Shown: positions 1 through 10,065, counted from the stretch's first letter. The stretch: 64,000 nucleotides of DNA from an uncultured Lachnospiraceae bacterium (GCA_934401915.1 CAKRSV010000009.1:1-64000), one strand, 5' to 3'. Translations and numbers: made by a program. The notes: generated by a model not told the origin, from the sequence alone.

Positions 1-373
1 AGTATCTTTTCCTACTATTCATTAGTTGCCACAACCTTAACCACTTCAGCAAGAATTGCTCTGCAATTCTTGACACGCAGGCTACTCTCTGACTACAAGT
101 ATCTTTTCCTACTATTCATTAGTTGCCACAACCTTAACCACTTCAGCAAGAATTGCTCCGCAATTCTTGTCACGCAGGCTACTCTCTGACTACAAGTATC
201 TTTTCCTACTATTCATTAGTTGCCACAACCTTAACCACTTCAGCAAGAATTGCTCCGCAATTCTTGTCACGCAGGCTACTCTCTGACTACAAGTATCTTT
301 TCCTACTATTCATTAGTTGCCACAACCTTAACCACTTCAGCAAGAATTGCTCTGCAATTCTTGACACGTAGGC
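1..373. repeat. 97-bp tandem repeat array, about 3.8 copies, cut by the window edge
   Basis: The unit starting with AGTATCTTTTCC recurs at 1, 98, 195 and 292, an exact 97-base period. Copies are nearly identical; differences include TCT versus TCC in the hairpin loop and GACACG versus GTCACG. Each unit carries a 9-bp inverted repeat, AAGAATTGC / GCAATTCTT, with a 3-nt loop. There are no variable spacers, so it is not a CRISPR. The array lies downstream of the minus-strand DUF6020 gene. The array probably extends to the left of the window. Confidence 0.9.
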
Positions 374-388
374 TGCCGAGCCTACGTG
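365..388. terminator. Perfect hairpin at the end of the 97-bp array
   Basis: CACGTAGGCT and AGCCTACGTG form a perfect 10-bp stem around GCCG. The last repeat copy differs from the others exactly here (CACGTAGGCTGCC instead of CACGCAGGCTACT), which creates the stem. It lies about 100 bp past the stop of the minus-strand DUF6020 gene. It has no long U-tract on the minus strand, so intrinsic termination is possible but unproven. Confidence 0.45.
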
Positions 389-485
389 TATTATAGCATA
401 CCTCTCATCAAAATGTACAATTTTTACAAAAATTTCATCTTTATTTTATTTTTATTGTGTATTTTTTCAACTTTATCCACTATAT

Positions 486-2474
486 CTAGTTATTTTCTTC
501 CATTTCGGCAATTTTTTCTTCCCGCGCGCCAAGCTGCAATCCCCAGAGCACCGGAACCGATACCATCAGCGGATACATATAACGCACCAGAACCGCCGGT
601 GAGAGAAGCAGCGTCAGATAGTACATCACCAGAAAGACAGCCGGGATCATCCCCCTCCAGTTCCGCTGATAAACAGCCGACGCCAGATACAGCACCAACA
701 GCCACCAGTAGAACGCCGGGGCAAAGATCACCGAAAGCACCGGTATATCCTGATATCGGTTTTCGGAAACGATCTCTTCCATAAAATTCCGAAGTCCAGG
801 CAGCCTGCTGTCCTCCACGATCTCAAATCCAGCCGGCATCGTCCGGTTGTCCGTGGAAAGATAGCCGAATCCACTCTCTTTTCCTTTTCCATAGATCTCC
901 GCGTGGCTCTGATCCTCCAGAAACCACAATCCGACAGAATTGTCAAGGAAAGCGTCAATGTACGTCTGCGGGTATCGCAATCCTAATCGGATCCACACTT
1001 TGATGAACCCCGCCGGATTGTCATGGATCACCGCACGGCTCTTGACCGGATCCGCCAGATGCGGATGATATGCCGCAAACACCCACTCCGAGGAAACGTA
1101 TTGATCCAGTTCCTGTCGAAGCTCCGGTTCCAGCTCTTCCTCATGTTCTACCCGGGTTCTCGCGATCTGTTGCAGCGGTACGCTCAGCATTTCCCTCGGG
1201 CTTCCGTTTTGCGCTTTCAGCACCCCTTTCAGCCCTGCCGCAGCGACGGCAAACAGGAACAGCATACAGACTGTCGCCAGCAGATACGCTTTTCGTTCAC
1301 TGTAGTGCGCCCTTTTTCCTATCCGGGCACTTTCCATAGAAGATTTTTCCGCAACAAATTTTCCCGTAGTTTTTTTCTGGACAGAAGATTCTTCGGCAGA
1401 ATTTTTTGCCTCAGAAGTTTTTCCCATCAGAAAAAAGCTCACCGGAAACGTCGCTATCATGGCATACAGCGCATTATTCCGAAAGAGCAAAAGCAGCGCG
1501 CCGGTCAGGACAAGCGTCACCCATCCTCCGCGTTTCTCCTTCTCCTCGTTGCCTTCCCGTTGCTTCCACTTCTCTGTCCTCCGACCTGAAAACTGCCGGT
1601 ACAGCTCGAGCACATAGCAGAGCACCAGCCCGGCAAAAAGCACATCCTTGGTCGTGCTGATCGCCAGCACGGAATTTGCCGGAAATAAACCGTAAAAAAG
1701 CAGCAATAACAGCCTCAGCACCCGCCCCGTTCCTTCTTTATATAAGAACAGAACGGTATAGGCGAAGATCCCCGCCATCAGCACCATCTGAACAACGGAA
1801 TGAACTGCCATCCCCAGACTGTATGACCCAAGCAGCCCTCCGAGCCTGAAAAAAGCTCCTAAAAACAAGGTATGGATCAGCGGGTGATGGGTGCTGTAAT
1901 CATGCGCAAGCACCTGATATAGCTGCCCTTCCGCATCATAGGCAAAGACGGAGGGATAGTATGCCAGAAAAACGGGCACATAACACAACAGCAAAAATCC
2001 CATATAAATAAGGAATCTGCTCCTGTCCGTCCATTTTTCAGACGTCCTGCCGCAGTCCGTAAGCGCCCGGATCCTTTCCTGTACTCCTGTTCCAAGGAAA
2101 ATATAACAGCACGCCGCAGCAAGTATCGACAGGCAGACAACTTCGAACAGGAACAGCGGTACATCCCCGATGCCCTTTAAAGCCGTCCCGTCCTGCCGCA
2201 GCCTGCAGCCGCAGACATAGCCGAGCGTCATAAGCGCCCCTGCAACGGTGGCGCATAGTTTTCTTCTTTTATCTGCCGCTTCCCAAAACCGTTTTGTAAC
2301 CCAGGTCGCGCAAGGTATACCCAGCAGCAGAAGCAGTATTCCAAGGATCCGGAAACCGGCGGATCTTCCTGACTCCAGAAATCCCACCAAACATATATTT
2401 ATGACAGAGACAGCCAACGATATGACTGTTGTCGCTTTTTTTCTTCCTGTATTCTCGACAGTTTTTCCGATCAA
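486..2474 (-). CDS. DUF6020 family multispanning membrane protein
   Basis: About 660 residues with many hydrophobic segments and a conserved stretch near the middle reading YPSVFAYDAEGQ followed by HHPLIHTLFLG. I associate this with the DUF6020 membrane family of Firmicutes, which often sits near cell-envelope glycan genes; its reaction is unknown. An external loop around residues 440-570 is hydrophilic. I chose a TTG start at 2474 because it has GGGGAGGA 9 nt upstream. An in-frame GTG at 2558 has no ribosome site and would prepend a Cys/Arg-rich non-membrane stretch. The protein ends in a charged Glu-rich tail. A glycosyltransferase-C-like role is possible by topology but not shown. Confidence 0.75.
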   Translation of the reverse strand: MIGKTVENTGRKKATTVISLAVSVINICLVGFLESGRSAGFRILGILLLLLGIPCATWVTKRFWEAADKRRKLCATVAGALMTLGYVCGCRLRQDGTALKGIGDVPLFLFEVVCLSILAAACCYIFLGTGVQERIRALTDCGRTSEKWTDRSRFLIYMGFLLLCYVPVFLAYYPSVFAYDAEGQLYQVLAHDYSTHHPLIHTLFLGAFFRLGGLLGSYSLGMAVHSVVQMVLMAGIFAYTVLFLYKEGTGRVLRLLLLLFYGLFPANSVLAISTTKDVLFAGLVLCYVLELYRQFSGRRTEKWKQREGNEEKEKRGGWVTLVLTGALLLLFRNNALYAMIATFPVSFFLMGKTSEAKNSAEESSVQKKTTGKFVAEKSSMESARIGKRAHYSERKAYLLATVCMLFLFAVAAAGLKGVLKAQNGSPREMLSVPLQQIARTRVEHEEELEPELRQELDQYVSSEWVFAAYHPHLADPVKSRAVIHDNPAGFIKVWIRLGLRYPQTYIDAFLDNSVGLWFLEDQSHAEIYGKGKESGFGYLSTDNRTMPAGFEIVEDSRLPGLRNFMEEIVSENRYQDIPVLSVIFAPAFYWWLLVLYLASAVYQRNWRGMIPAVFLVMYYLTLLLSPAVLVRYMYPLMVSVPVLWGLQLGAREEKIAEMEENN

Positions 2475-2558
2475 AACGTCTTTTCCTCCCCGCCGTACAT
2501 TTCCTCTTCGTCCCCTGTAGTGTACATGATTCCCACAGGAAAGGCAAGCCGGCGGCAC

Positions 2559-2587
2559 TTTACATTTCGGGAGGATACCGATATAGT
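2559..2587 (+). promoter_or_regulatory. Sigma-A type promoter of the small ORF, with possible divergent promoter
   Basis: TTTACA at 2559-2564, a 17-bp spacer, and TATAGT at 2582-2587. On the opposite strand TTGTCA, 17 bp, then TATATC can be read over the same sequence, which would serve the DUF6020 gene. The shared -10 region TATAGTATA is nearly symmetrical, so the two transcripts may compete for polymerase. Confidence 0.55.
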
Positions 2588-2633
2588 ATAAGGAAATGGA
2601 TCTGACAAATCAGCAGGGATGGAAGGGATATTC

Positions 2634-2900
2634 ATGTTTCGACTTTGGGCAAAAGAATTTAAAGACAATCATATGATCAGAGATACCGTCATCGTGGATG
2701 ACAGTCAGGACACGCGGACGCACAAGGTTTTCCACGCGCTTGACGAGGTGTGCTATCAGTTTGACCTCGGGAAGCCGATCTGGCTGGAATCCACCATTCA
2801 GGATTTTAAAAAGCATGACAAGGCGCGTTTTACGCAGGATAATTTTATAGAAGCGATCGACTTCGACTATCTGGAAATCCACGTGATCGAGGAGGATTAG
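2634..2900 (+). CDS. Small protein of unknown function
   Basis: 88 residues, acidic, starting MFRLWAKEF and ending EIHVIEED. The start at 2634 is preferred because AAGGGA lies 5 nt upstream; an in-frame ATG at 2619 lacks such a site. No signal peptide or membrane segment is visible. The pattern of short strands and helices (DTVIVDDSQ, HKVFHALDEVCYQFDL, FIEAIDFDYLEIHVIEED) suggests a compact globular domain. The stop codon abuts the first unit of the 76-bp repeat array. I do not recognise a named family and assign no function. Confidence 0.7.
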   Translation: MFRLWAKEFKDNHMIRDTVIVDDSQDTRTHKVFHALDEVCYQFDLGKPIWLESTIQDFKKHDKARFTQDNFIEAIDFDYLEIHVIEED

Positions 2901-3090
2901 CAGGCTCCAAAATGCTTCGCATTTCGTCGCTGCGGCTCTGCTTTTCTCCAAATCATCGCAACATAATCGTTCAGAGCAGGCTCCAAAATGCTTCGCATTT
3001 CGTCGCTGCGGCTCTGCTTTTCTCCAAATCATCGCAACATACCCGTTCAGAGCAGGCTCCAAAATGCTCCGCATTTCGTCGCTGCGGCGT
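2901..3090. repeat. 76-bp tandem repeat array, about 2.5 copies
   Basis: Units start at 2901, 2977 and 3053 (CAGGCTCCAAAATGC). Each contains the small palindrome AAATGCTTCGCATTT, with TTC changed to TCC in the last copy. The array begins directly at the stop codon of the preceding gene and runs into a terminator hairpin at 3102 that carries the same AAATGCTTCGCATTT core. Its layout resembles the 97-bp array at the window start, though the sequences differ. Confidence 0.88.
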
Positions 3091-3101
3091 ATCCGCCTAA
3101 T

Positions 3102-3160
3102 AAAAACTCAGAACCGTTCTCTTAAATGCTTCGCATTTATCGAACGGCTCTGAGTTTTTA
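3102..3160 (+). terminator. Long nested terminator hairpin
   Basis: AAAAACTCAGAACCGTTC pairs with GAACGGCTCTGAGTTTTT (one mismatch). The apical loop holds AAATGCTTCGCATTT, itself a palindrome. A run of A precedes and a run of T follows, so it can end transcripts from either side. It follows the small ORF and its repeat array and precedes the trhA promoter. Confidence 0.8.
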
Positions 3161-3188
3161 TTTTGCTCTGAACGGTTACATATTTTTA

Positions 3189-3217
3189 TTGACTTTGAAC
3201 ATTATATGTTGTAGTAT
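3189..3217 (+). promoter_or_regulatory. Promoter of trhA
   Basis: TTGACT at 3189-3194, a 17-bp spacer, TAGTAT at 3212-3217. It lies just after the terminator and 68 bp before the trhA start. The intervening leader is AT-rich with no clear hairpin. Confidence 0.65.
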
Positions 3218-3284
3218 CATATTATATCTTATGTAGTTTTGAATACTACTTGTTGTGATTCAGTTGTAAAAGGAGGAATTATCT

Positions 3285-3935
3285 ATGCAAATTACAATTC
3301 GTGAACCTGGCAGCGCCATCACTCATTTTATCGGCGTTGTTCTATCAGTATTAGCTACTACGCCGCTGCTTATCAAGGTGGCAGTAAATGACGATCATAC
3401 AGCCTTTATCGCAATGGCTGTTTTCATGTGCAGCATGGTTGCACTTTACAGTGCAAGCACGATCTACCACAGCGTCACCGTACGCGACCGTGTGCTGCGT
3501 GTTTTCCGCAAGCTGGACCATATGATGATCTTTGTCCTGATCGCAGGCTCTTACACGCCGATCTGCCTGATCGTGCTTGGCGGGCGTTCCGGTTATACGC
3601 TTCTGGCTGTCGTATGGGGTATCGCGCTGGTCGGTATGACGATCAAAGCCTGTTGGATCACCTGCCCCAAATGGTTTTCTTCCGTCATCTACATTGCAAT
3701 GGGCTGGATCTGTCTGGCAGTTTTCGGAACCCTCTGGAATACCCTGCCGCACAGCGCTTTCCTCTGGCTTCTGGTCGGCGGACTGATCTACACGGTCGGC
3801 GGTGTAATCTACGCCTTAAAACTTCCGATCTTTAACAGCAAGCACCAGAATTTCGGTTCCCATGAGATCTTCCATCTGTTTGTGCTCGGCGGAAGCATCT
3901 GCCATTTCATCTTCATGTACCTGTATGTCGCATAA
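3285..3935 (+). CDS. trhA: TrhA/hemolysin III (PAQR) family membrane protein
   Basis: 216 residues with seven predicted membrane spans, the usual length for bacterial hemolysin III/YqfA-type proteins of the PAQR superfamily. Family marks are visible: an early TH-FIG motif, STIYHS, LDHMMIFVLIAGSYTPI, and C-terminal HEIFHLFVLGG followed by CHFIFMY, which supply the conserved Ser, His and Asp residues thought to bind zinc. Known members affect membrane energetics and fatty-acid homeostasis; the hemolysin name is historical. AAAGGAGG stands 8 nt before the ATG. It is a single-gene unit between its own promoter and a terminator shared with the convergent galE. Confidence 0.93.
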   Translation: MQITIREPGSAITHFIGVVLSVLATTPLLIKVAVNDDHTAFIAMAVFMCSMVALYSASTIYHSVTVRDRVLRVFRKLDHMMIFVLIAGSYTPICLIVLGGRSGYTLLAVVWGIALVGMTIKACWITCPKWFSSVIYIAMGWICLAVFGTLWNTLPHSAFLWLLVGGLIYTVGGVIYALKLPIFNSKHQNFGSHEIFHLFVLGGSICHFIFMYLYVA

Positions 3936-4035
3936 GGCGGCGCGCATACGATATGGAAGAGAGGATCCGAAATACGCCTTACGCCCTGCTCTGATCAGCA
4001 TTCATAGGAAATTCAACGCAATTTCCCATCAAATC

Positions 4036-4065
4036 AAAAAGGACACCCGACCGGATGTCCTTTTT
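4036..4065. terminator. Bidirectional terminator between trhA and galE
   Basis: AAAAAGGACACC and the matching GGATGTCCTTTTT form a hairpin with A-tract and T-tract on its sides. It is about 100 bp past the trhA stop and 15 bp from the galE stop on the opposite strand, so it suits both. Confidence 0.85.
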
Positions 4066-4079
4066 CTTATAATGTGTTT

Positions 4080-5096
4080 TTAATCATCATATCCATTCGG
4101 ATTGTTGCTCTGCCATCTCCAGGAATCTGCGCACATATCCTTGATACCGTACTGCGCTTCCCATCCAAGCTCTCTCTTCGCCTTGTCCGCGTTGGAGTAG
4201 CAGGTTGCGATATCGCCCGCACGTCTCGGCTTGATCACATAAGGGATCTTTACGCCGGTTGCTTCTTCGAAATTCTTAACAATATCCAGAACGCTGTAGC
4301 CTACGCCCGTTCCCAGATTGTAAATGCACAGACCAGCCTTTTCCTCGATCTTCTTCAGCGCTTTCACATGGCCGAGGGCAAGGTCAACTACATGGATGTA
4401 ATCGCGCACGCCGGTTCCGTCCGGTGTGTCGTAATCGTTGCCGAATACGCCAAGCTCTTTCAGCTTTCCAACTGCCACCTGTGTGATGTAGGGCATCAGG
4501 TTGTTCGGGATACCATTCGGGTTCTCGCCGATCGTTCCGCTCTTGTGTGCCCCGATCGGATTGAAGTAACGGAGCAGGATCACATTCCACTCGGGATCTG
4601 CCTTCTGCATATCGGTCAGGATCTGCTCGAGCATCGACTTCGTCCATCCGTAAGGATTGGTGCACTGTCCCTTAGGACATTCCTCTGTGATCGGAATAAA
4701 TGCCGGATCTCCGTATACGGTCGCGGAGGATGAGAAGATGATATTCTTCACGCCATGCTTGCGCATAACATCCACCAGCGTCAGTGTTCCGGCAATATTG
4801 TTTTCATAGTATTCCCAGGGCTTTTGTACGGACTCGCCCACTGCCTTCAGTCCTGCAAAGTGGATACAGGAGTCGATCTTCTCTTTTTCAAAAACCTGCT
4901 CCAGCGCTTCCCGGTCAAGAATGTCCGCTTTGTAGAAGGTAACCGGCTTTCCGGTGATCTTCTCCACTCTCTTGAGCGACTTTTCGCTGGAATTGGATAA
5001 GTTATCCAGAACTACTACATCATATCCTGCATTCTGTAATTCTACTACTGTGTGGGAACCGATATATCCGGCGCCACCTGTCACTAAAATTGCCAT
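4080..5096 (-). CDS. galE: UDP-glucose 4-epimerase
   Basis: 338 residues, the normal GalE length. It interconverts UDP-glucose and UDP-galactose in the cytoplasm using bound NAD. The Rossmann glycine motif [10 protein letters not shown] is at residues 6-15. The catalytic set S124 (in SSSATVYG), Y149 and K153 (YGWTK) falls at the same numbers as in E. coli GalE. The ATG at 5096 is preceded by TGAGGAG; an upstream in-frame start at 5153 would add a Cys/Arg-rich stretch not found in the family. It lies downstream of the UDP-sugar pyrophosphorylase gene on the same strand with a 240-bp gap, so the two likely cooperate in making UDP-hexoses. Confidence 0.97.
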   Translation of the reverse strand: MAILVTGGAGYIGSHTVVELQNAGYDVVVLDNLSNSSEKSLKRVEKITGKPVTFYKADILDREALEQVFEKEKIDSCIHFAGLKAVGESVQKPWEYYENNIAGTLTLVDVMRKHGVKNIIFSSSATVYGDPAFIPITEECPKGQCTNPYGWTKSMLEQILTDMQKADPEWNVILLRYFNPIGAHKSGTIGENPNGIPNNLMPYITQVAVGKLKELGVFGNDYDTPDGTGVRDYIHVVDLALGHVKALKKIEEKAGLCIYNLGTGVGYSVLDIVKNFEEATGVKIPYVIKPRRAGDIATCYSNADKAKRELGWEAQYGIKDMCADSWRWQSNNPNGYDD

Positions 5097-5337
5097 CTTG
5101 CTCCTCATTTCTGCACACCTGCCTCGCATATCGTGTCTGCATCGGGTGTGCACTGGTACAGACGCTGCGGTTGTGATGCACCCATGACCGCTTCACACAG
5201 TAATTGTTCATATGTTAATCCGGCATGAGCGCTATCCTGTTCTTTGCTCTCTTAACTTATCCCAATATTACAACTTTTCAGGCTGTTTTCTCAATACATG
5301 AATGTTATCCAAACCTGTCTTTTTGTTAAATATTAAC

Positions 5338-6564
5338 TTACAGTGCGATTCCGTTTTCCTCGCACAGCTTTCTGGCGCTCTCCACCGAATCCACGCCCGT
5401 CTTGTTCTTGATCGGAGCAAACTCGCGGCTGCGCACGACCTCGAAGGGCAGACAGGAATCCAGCTCATGGATCATATCCAGCACAAGCTGTTCGAACTTG
5501 TAGCCGTTCGCCTCCTCCGGCTTCACGTGCTCTCCTTCTTTATTTAAATAGGGGATCTTCTTCTCCACCACATGAAGCGGCAGCTTCTTTCCGACAATCT
5601 CCTCCAGATCCTTCTCCCGGAACAGATAATTCAGGATCACGCCGAAATTGTAAGCCGGATCTCCCTTTGCATCCTTCGCATCCATCAGCTCTTGTGTCAT
5701 CTCATAGTATTCCACGATGGAAGGCTTTCCATCCTCAAGGCACATTGCGCCCACCTTCTCATCCGGCGAGACCTTTCTTACCACCTTCGCGCCGACTGCG
5801 CTTTCCGTCGCGATCGTAGCCCCTACAAAGCAGGGATCCGCGATACGCTGCAGCACGTTGTCCACGGAAAAGACATTCAGCCACTCTACGCCTGCTGCCT
5901 TTACCTGCTCAACGATCCCCGCCTTCATCATCGACAAAAACCAGCCTCCGTTTCCGTTCGGGGACGTGGAAATCTTGTATTTTTCTTCCATATATACTTT
6001 GCCGCTGTAGTCGGCCGCCGGCGCCATATCCTGCATGAAAAAGCGGATGTATGCCGGATCGTATCCGAAATAGTTTTTCTCCTTAAAAAAAGCCGTGGTC
6101 GTCTCATGGTTCTTATCGCTGGTCATCACGTAAAGCGGAACCCACGCGCCCGCCTGGTGTACCACCTCCAGCAGATTTTCGATCAGTCTCTGGAAAATAA
6201 AGACGTCCTTCGTCAGACCGATATTGTAAACGCCCTTGGGCTGATCAGAACCAAGCCTTGTGCCCATGCCGCCTGCCAGAAGCACAGCGCCCACCTTGCC
6301 TGCCTTGATCGCTTCCAGTCCGATCTTTGTAAACTCTTCTTTCTTTTCCTCGATCTCCGGGAGCTGCATGACCGGGATCGGTGTGATCTTCCCCCGCTCG
6401 TTCGCGTGACCCTTCTCCCCGCACATGGCGAGAACGCCGAAATCCGTATTTTCTATCTGGTCGAGCAGAAGATCCTTCTGCTCCTGTGTCAGTTCCTTGT
6501 AATAGTCAAGCACATGCAGCTGACCATACTTCTCCAGTTTCTGATAAGCCTCCTGATACTCCAT
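5338..6564 (-). CDS. UDPGP-type UTP:sugar-1-phosphate uridylyltransferase
   Basis: 408 residues of the eukaryote-like UDP-sugar pyrophosphorylase family (UDPGP, AGX/UAP1-like). The signature LLAGGMGTRLG at residues 95-105 followed by QPKG forms the nucleotide loop. SVDNVL near residue 235 and the downstream NFGVILNYLF segment are also family-like. The enzyme would join UTP with glucose-1-P, galactose-1-P or GlcNAc-1-P; substrate cannot be settled from sequence. It is not a GlmU or GalU type. The 290 bp between this gene and the chemoreceptor hold divergent promoter regions rich in T on the plus strand; I see no riboswitch there. Confidence 0.9.
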   Translation of the reverse strand: MEYQEAYQKLEKYGQLHVLDYYKELTQEQKDLLLDQIENTDFGVLAMCGEKGHANERGKITPIPVMQLPEIEEKKEEFTKIGLEAIKAGKVGAVLLAGGMGTRLGSDQPKGVYNIGLTKDVFIFQRLIENLLEVVHQAGAWVPLYVMTSDKNHETTTAFFKEKNYFGYDPAYIRFFMQDMAPAADYSGKVYMEEKYKISTSPNGNGGWFLSMMKAGIVEQVKAAGVEWLNVFSVDNVLQRIADPCFVGATIATESAVGAKVVRKVSPDEKVGAMCLEDGKPSIVEYYEMTQELMDAKDAKGDPAYNFGVILNYLFREKDLEEIVGKKLPLHVVEKKIPYLNKEGEHVKPEEANGYKFEQLVLDMIHELDSCLPFEVVRSREFAPIKNKTGVDSVESARKLCEENGIAL

Positions 6565-6854
6565 AGCAAATCCCCATTTCTTTCTATTTTACTTTTCCAG
6601 ATCCGCGAAACCTTTGCAGAATCGGCAGTAACGCGCCGCACGGCTCTGAATAGTAACAGTTTACCATGTATTTCCCTGCGCAACAACTGCATTACTTAAA
6701 ATGTTTTGTGTTTAACAGCTTAACTGTTGCGATTTATCAGAATTTCTTCCTGTTTTTTCTTGTATTTTTTCGATTTTTTTCGTAAAATAAAATTGTTCAG
6801 GCAAAGTGCAGACGACGATCTGATTTTTACTTAATCCGCAGGAGGAACACGCGT

Positions 6855-8915
6855 ATGAAAAAGACTGAAAAAAAATCTACCCTTCGCAACGATACCATTC
6901 CTTTTCACAAGAAGCTCCGCACAAAGCTGATCAGTTCCTTTCTGGTTCCAGTGCTGTGCATCATCCTTCTGGGCGGGATCTCTTACAAGCTGGCATCGGC
7001 GGCGATCATCGCCAACTATGAAAATTCTGCCAGCCAGACGATGGAAATGACAAACCAGTACCTTACGCTCGCCATCGACACGGTGCGGTCCAACTACAAA
7101 TCCTACCTTTCCGACGATGAGATCACCAAATACTTCAAAGGTCTGCTCGACAGCACGACCGGAAAAACGCTGGTCCTGACATCCAACAAGGAGGTCAGCC
7201 GTGACGTCAACACGAACAATCTGATCTGTGATATTTATTTTATATCCGACGACCTCGATCCGATCACCTCCGCCTCCCCCAGGGGCGATGCACTCTATTC
7301 TGCCTATATCGCCACGCCGGAGGGCGCTATGGTCAGCGAGAACCGTGCCTCCTACTTCCTCTTCGGCAATCAGTCCGATGCGGATGAAGCGCTCGGCACT
7401 GCCGCCGACGACTATTCCCTGCGTCTTGCCAAGCACTTCAACAACGGTAAGGCGATCATGCTGATCGATTTTGACAAAAGCCTGATCACGGACACCCTTT
7501 CCACGATGGATGCGGGCGAGGGAAGCTATGTCGCTCTGGTGACACAGGACGGCTGCGAACTGTATGCGGACGGTACTGCCTCGAAGGACGGTGTTTTCAG
7601 CCAGTCCTCCTTCTATGAAAAAGCGGCCGCCTCACAGGAAAGCGGCATGGAATACGTCACCCACGACGGCACACGGTATCTTTTCCTCTACGAGCCCATT
7701 GCCAGCCACTCTGCCATGCTCTGTTCGCTGATCCCCGAATCCGCGATCATGGCGCAGGTGAGCGACATCAAAACAGCGGCTCTTGTCATGGCCGCCGTCG
7801 GTGCATCAATAGCCGCTCTGCTCGGCTATCTGCTTTCCGGTCATATCAACCGGAACATCTACTATATTTTAAAGCAATTAAAAAAGATCTCCTCCGGAGA
7901 CCTGACGATCCATCTGCGCTCCAGGGCAAAGGACGAATTCCGTCTCCTTGCCGAGGGGGTAAATTCCATGACGGACAATATGAAAGGGCTGATCACCAAC
8001 GTGACCTCGACCAGCGATTCCCTGAACGCGGCTGCCTCGCAGGTATCCTCCTCCTCCGAAACGTTCCTTGCGACCTCGGAGGACATCCGGAACGCCGTGT
8101 CGGAGATCGATTCCGGCATTTCGCAGCTTGATGAAAATTCTGCCGACTGTCTCACGCAGATGGATCATCTCTCTGACAGGATCGGCAGCGTGACGCAGGA
8201 CGCTAACCAGATCACCGCTCTGACGCAGTCTACCGGCACTTCGATCAACACCGGTATTGCCTCCATGAAGGAGCTGACCGCCAGCGCGCAGGAAACTTCC
8301 GCCATCACAGAGAATGTCATCGAAGCGATCAAACAGCTCGCTGACAAATCACGCTCCATCGGGCAGATCGTCGAAAGCATCAACAGCATTGCGCAGGAAA
8401 CCAACCTGCTTTCGCTCAACGCTTCCATCGAGGCAGCGCGCGCGGGTGATGCAGGACGAGGCTTCGCCGTCGTCGCCGAGCAGATCCGTCTCCTTGCCGA
8501 TCAGTCCGCCGACTCAGCCGGGCAGATCCAGAAGATCATCAACGATATCGTGTCTACCACCGGCAACGCCGTCTCCATCGCGAGTCAGGCTGCCAAGACC
8601 GTAGAACAGCAGGAAGCCGCCGTCAACCGGACGACGCAGTCCTTCCTTTCCATGGATGAACAGATCCACACGCTGATCGATTCCATCCACGCGATCTCGG
8701 ACAGCCTGCATAATATGGAAGAATCCCGCAGCACAACCTTAAACGCCATCGAAGGAATTTCCAGCATATCTGCGCAGACAGCCGCCGGCTCCTCCAATGT
8801 GAACCGCACCGTCGCTGCACAGCACAGCGCGATCCAGACGTTGGATGACGCCGCCGGGAAATTACAGCTGCGCGCCGCTGAGCTGACCGAGCTGCTGCGG
8901 AAATTTACGATCTGA
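6855..8915 (+). CDS. Methyl-accepting chemotaxis protein with Cache sensor
   Basis: 686 residues. A membrane span at about 24-46 is followed by an extracytoplasmic Cache-like sensor to about 300, a second span at about 305-325, a HAMP segment ([10 protein letters not shown]) to about 375, and a signalling domain. The hairpin tip around residues 515-545 holds [21 protein letters not shown], the kinase- and CheW-contacting core. No C-terminal CheR-binding pentapeptide is seen. CAGGAGG lies 9 nt before the ATG. No che or flagellar genes are nearby, so it is a stand-alone receptor gene; its ligand is unknown. It converges on the DUF4422 gene with only four bases between the stop codons. Confidence 0.95.
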   Translation: MKKTEKKSTLRNDTIPFHKKLRTKLISSFLVPVLCIILLGGISYKLASAAIIANYENSASQTMEMTNQYLTLAIDTVRSNYKSYLSDDEITKYFKGLLDSTTGKTLVLTSNKEVSRDVNTNNLICDIYFISDDLDPITSASPRGDALYSAYIATPEGAMVSENRASYFLFGNQSDADEALGTAADDYSLRLAKHFNNGKAIMLIDFDKSLITDTLSTMDAGEGSYVALVTQDGCELYADGTASKDGVFSQSSFYEKAAASQESGMEYVTHDGTRYLFLYEPIASHSAMLCSLIPESAIMAQVSDIKTAALVMAAVGASIAALLGYLLSGHINRNIYYILKQLKKISSGDLTIHLRSRAKDEFRLLAEGVNSMTDNMKGLITNVTSTSDSLNAAASQVSSSSETFLATSEDIRNAVSEIDSGISQLDENSADCLTQMDHLSDRIGSVTQDANQITALTQSTGTSINTGIASMKELTASAQETSAITENVIEAIKQLADKSRSIGQIVESINSIAQETNLLSLNASIEAARAGDAGRGFAVVAEQIRLLADQSADSAGQIQKIINDIVSTTGNAVSIASQAAKTVEQQEAAVNRTTQSFLSMDEQIHTLIDSIHAISDSLHNMEESRSTTLNAIEGISSISAQTAAGSSNVNRTVAAQHSAIQTLDDAAGKLQLRAAELTELLRKFTI

Positions 8916-8919
8916 TCTG

Positions 8920-9987
8920 TTATCCCGCCAGTCGTCTGGCAGCGTCTATCGCGATCTCAGTCGCTTGCTTCTCGCGCAGACAGGCCTCTGCCTGCTCTGC
9001 GCTCAGGTAAGTGAAGTCCGACAATTTGAGCGCCCTCACCGCCTCGTTCACCTTCGTGAAATAATCCATCAATTCTCCGAAATCCTGTATTCTGTCGATC
9101 ACGCTGCTTCCGTATGACTGTTGCTCCAGCTCGCAGACAGCGATCACCTGCATCGAAAGTTTCAGCTCCCCGGTAATATCCGAAGCCTCCATTAGCACGT
9201 CGGGCCGCTTTTCCAGACACTCCAGAAAATACGCTTTCGCACCGGCGATATCCTTTTCCCGGAAAAATTCAGCCAGACGCTGCTTCATCTCGGCTGTCTC
9301 ACGCTTTTCATCCGTCATCCCGACCTTACATTCGTACGCCCGCAATCCGTGGACCTCAACATATACCATCAGCAGAAATTCGGAGATAAATCCGTACACC
9401 CTCTTGTGATAATCATCGTAGCCGGATGCGTCGATGTGCTCCTTCGCCCGGTCAAAGATCCCAAAGAGCCATTCGCAGTACGCGTCATACAACTCCTTGG
9501 AACAGACCATCATATTGCCAAAATACGTCCCCTTGCCGTGCACCAGCTTTTCAAACGCCTCCCGGTACTCCGGGTAGTACATCCGGATCGCCCCGCCTAC
9601 CGCCTGCAGATCATTTATGTTGTAGTCGCTCGCATAGCCGTCATAATAGCTGTAATTGAGCTTTAGTTTCTTGGAAGTGATAATGTCGTAATCGCGCAGG
9701 ATCTTTTCATACTCTGCCTCTGTGAGGATCCGTCCCTCCTCAGTGCAGAAATATCTCCGGTAATGACAGATTCCCACATGATCGCTCGTTTTGAAATTTT
9801 TCCACACCCAGTAGACGCCGGTCAGTTCTCCGAAAAAGCAGTTCTGATTGGAAATGTTATCTCCGGTATCATCCCCTATATAACCAAGGTCCGCGCTGCA
9901 CGCACGCCCCACCTGGAGCGGCACATAGACCGGATCTCCCGGCGTCCTGAATTTCTTGTGCGTCATGGCAAATATCACGGTTCCCAT
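8920..9987 (-). CDS. DUF4422 glycosyltransferase
   Basis: 355 residues. The N-terminal two thirds match the DUF4422 capsular/exopolysaccharide glycosyltransferase family: FAMTHKKF at the start, PLQVGRA, DDTGDNIS, ELTGVYWVWKN and GICHYRRYF. A long helical tail from about residue 230 is Glu/Lys-rich and has no match I know. These enzymes add hexoses to cell-surface glycans. AGGGGA stands before the ATG. It is not in a polysaccharide locus here; its neighbours are a chemoreceptor (convergent) and a MATE exporter upstream on the same strand. Confidence 0.88.
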   Translation of the reverse strand: MGTVIFAMTHKKFRTPGDPVYVPLQVGRACSADLGYIGDDTGDNISNQNCFFGELTGVYWVWKNFKTSDHVGICHYRRYFCTEEGRILTEAEYEKILRDYDIITSKKLKLNYSYYDGYASDYNINDLQAVGGAIRMYYPEYREAFEKLVHGKGTYFGNMMVCSKELYDAYCEWLFGIFDRAKEHIDASGYDDYHKRVYGFISEFLLMVYVEVHGLRAYECKVGMTDEKRETAEMKQRLAEFFREKDIAGAKAYFLECLEKRPDVLMEASDITGELKLSMQVIAVCELEQQSYGSSVIDRIQDFGELMDYFTKVNEAVRALKLSDFTYLSAEQAEACLREKQATEIAIDAARRLAG

Positions 9988-10065
9988 CGTATTCCCCTAT
10001 CTATCTTTCTTTCGTTTCTCTCTGCTTCTCCCCAAAGGCCTGCTCAGTTTACAAAAATATCCTTT

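Noticed and set aside
1..373. Possible CRISPR array
   Set aside because: The 97-bp units are identical along their whole length with no variable spacers, and no cas gene is present.
2901..3090. Possible CRISPR or riboswitch
   Set aside because: The 76-bp units repeat as a whole without spacers and lie downstream, not upstream, of a gene.
5572..6699. Long plus-strand reading frame opposite the UDP-sugar pyrophosphorylase
   Set aside because: It is antisense to a well-supported enzyme gene, has no ribosome site and an Arg/His/Leu-rich composition typical of a shadow frame.
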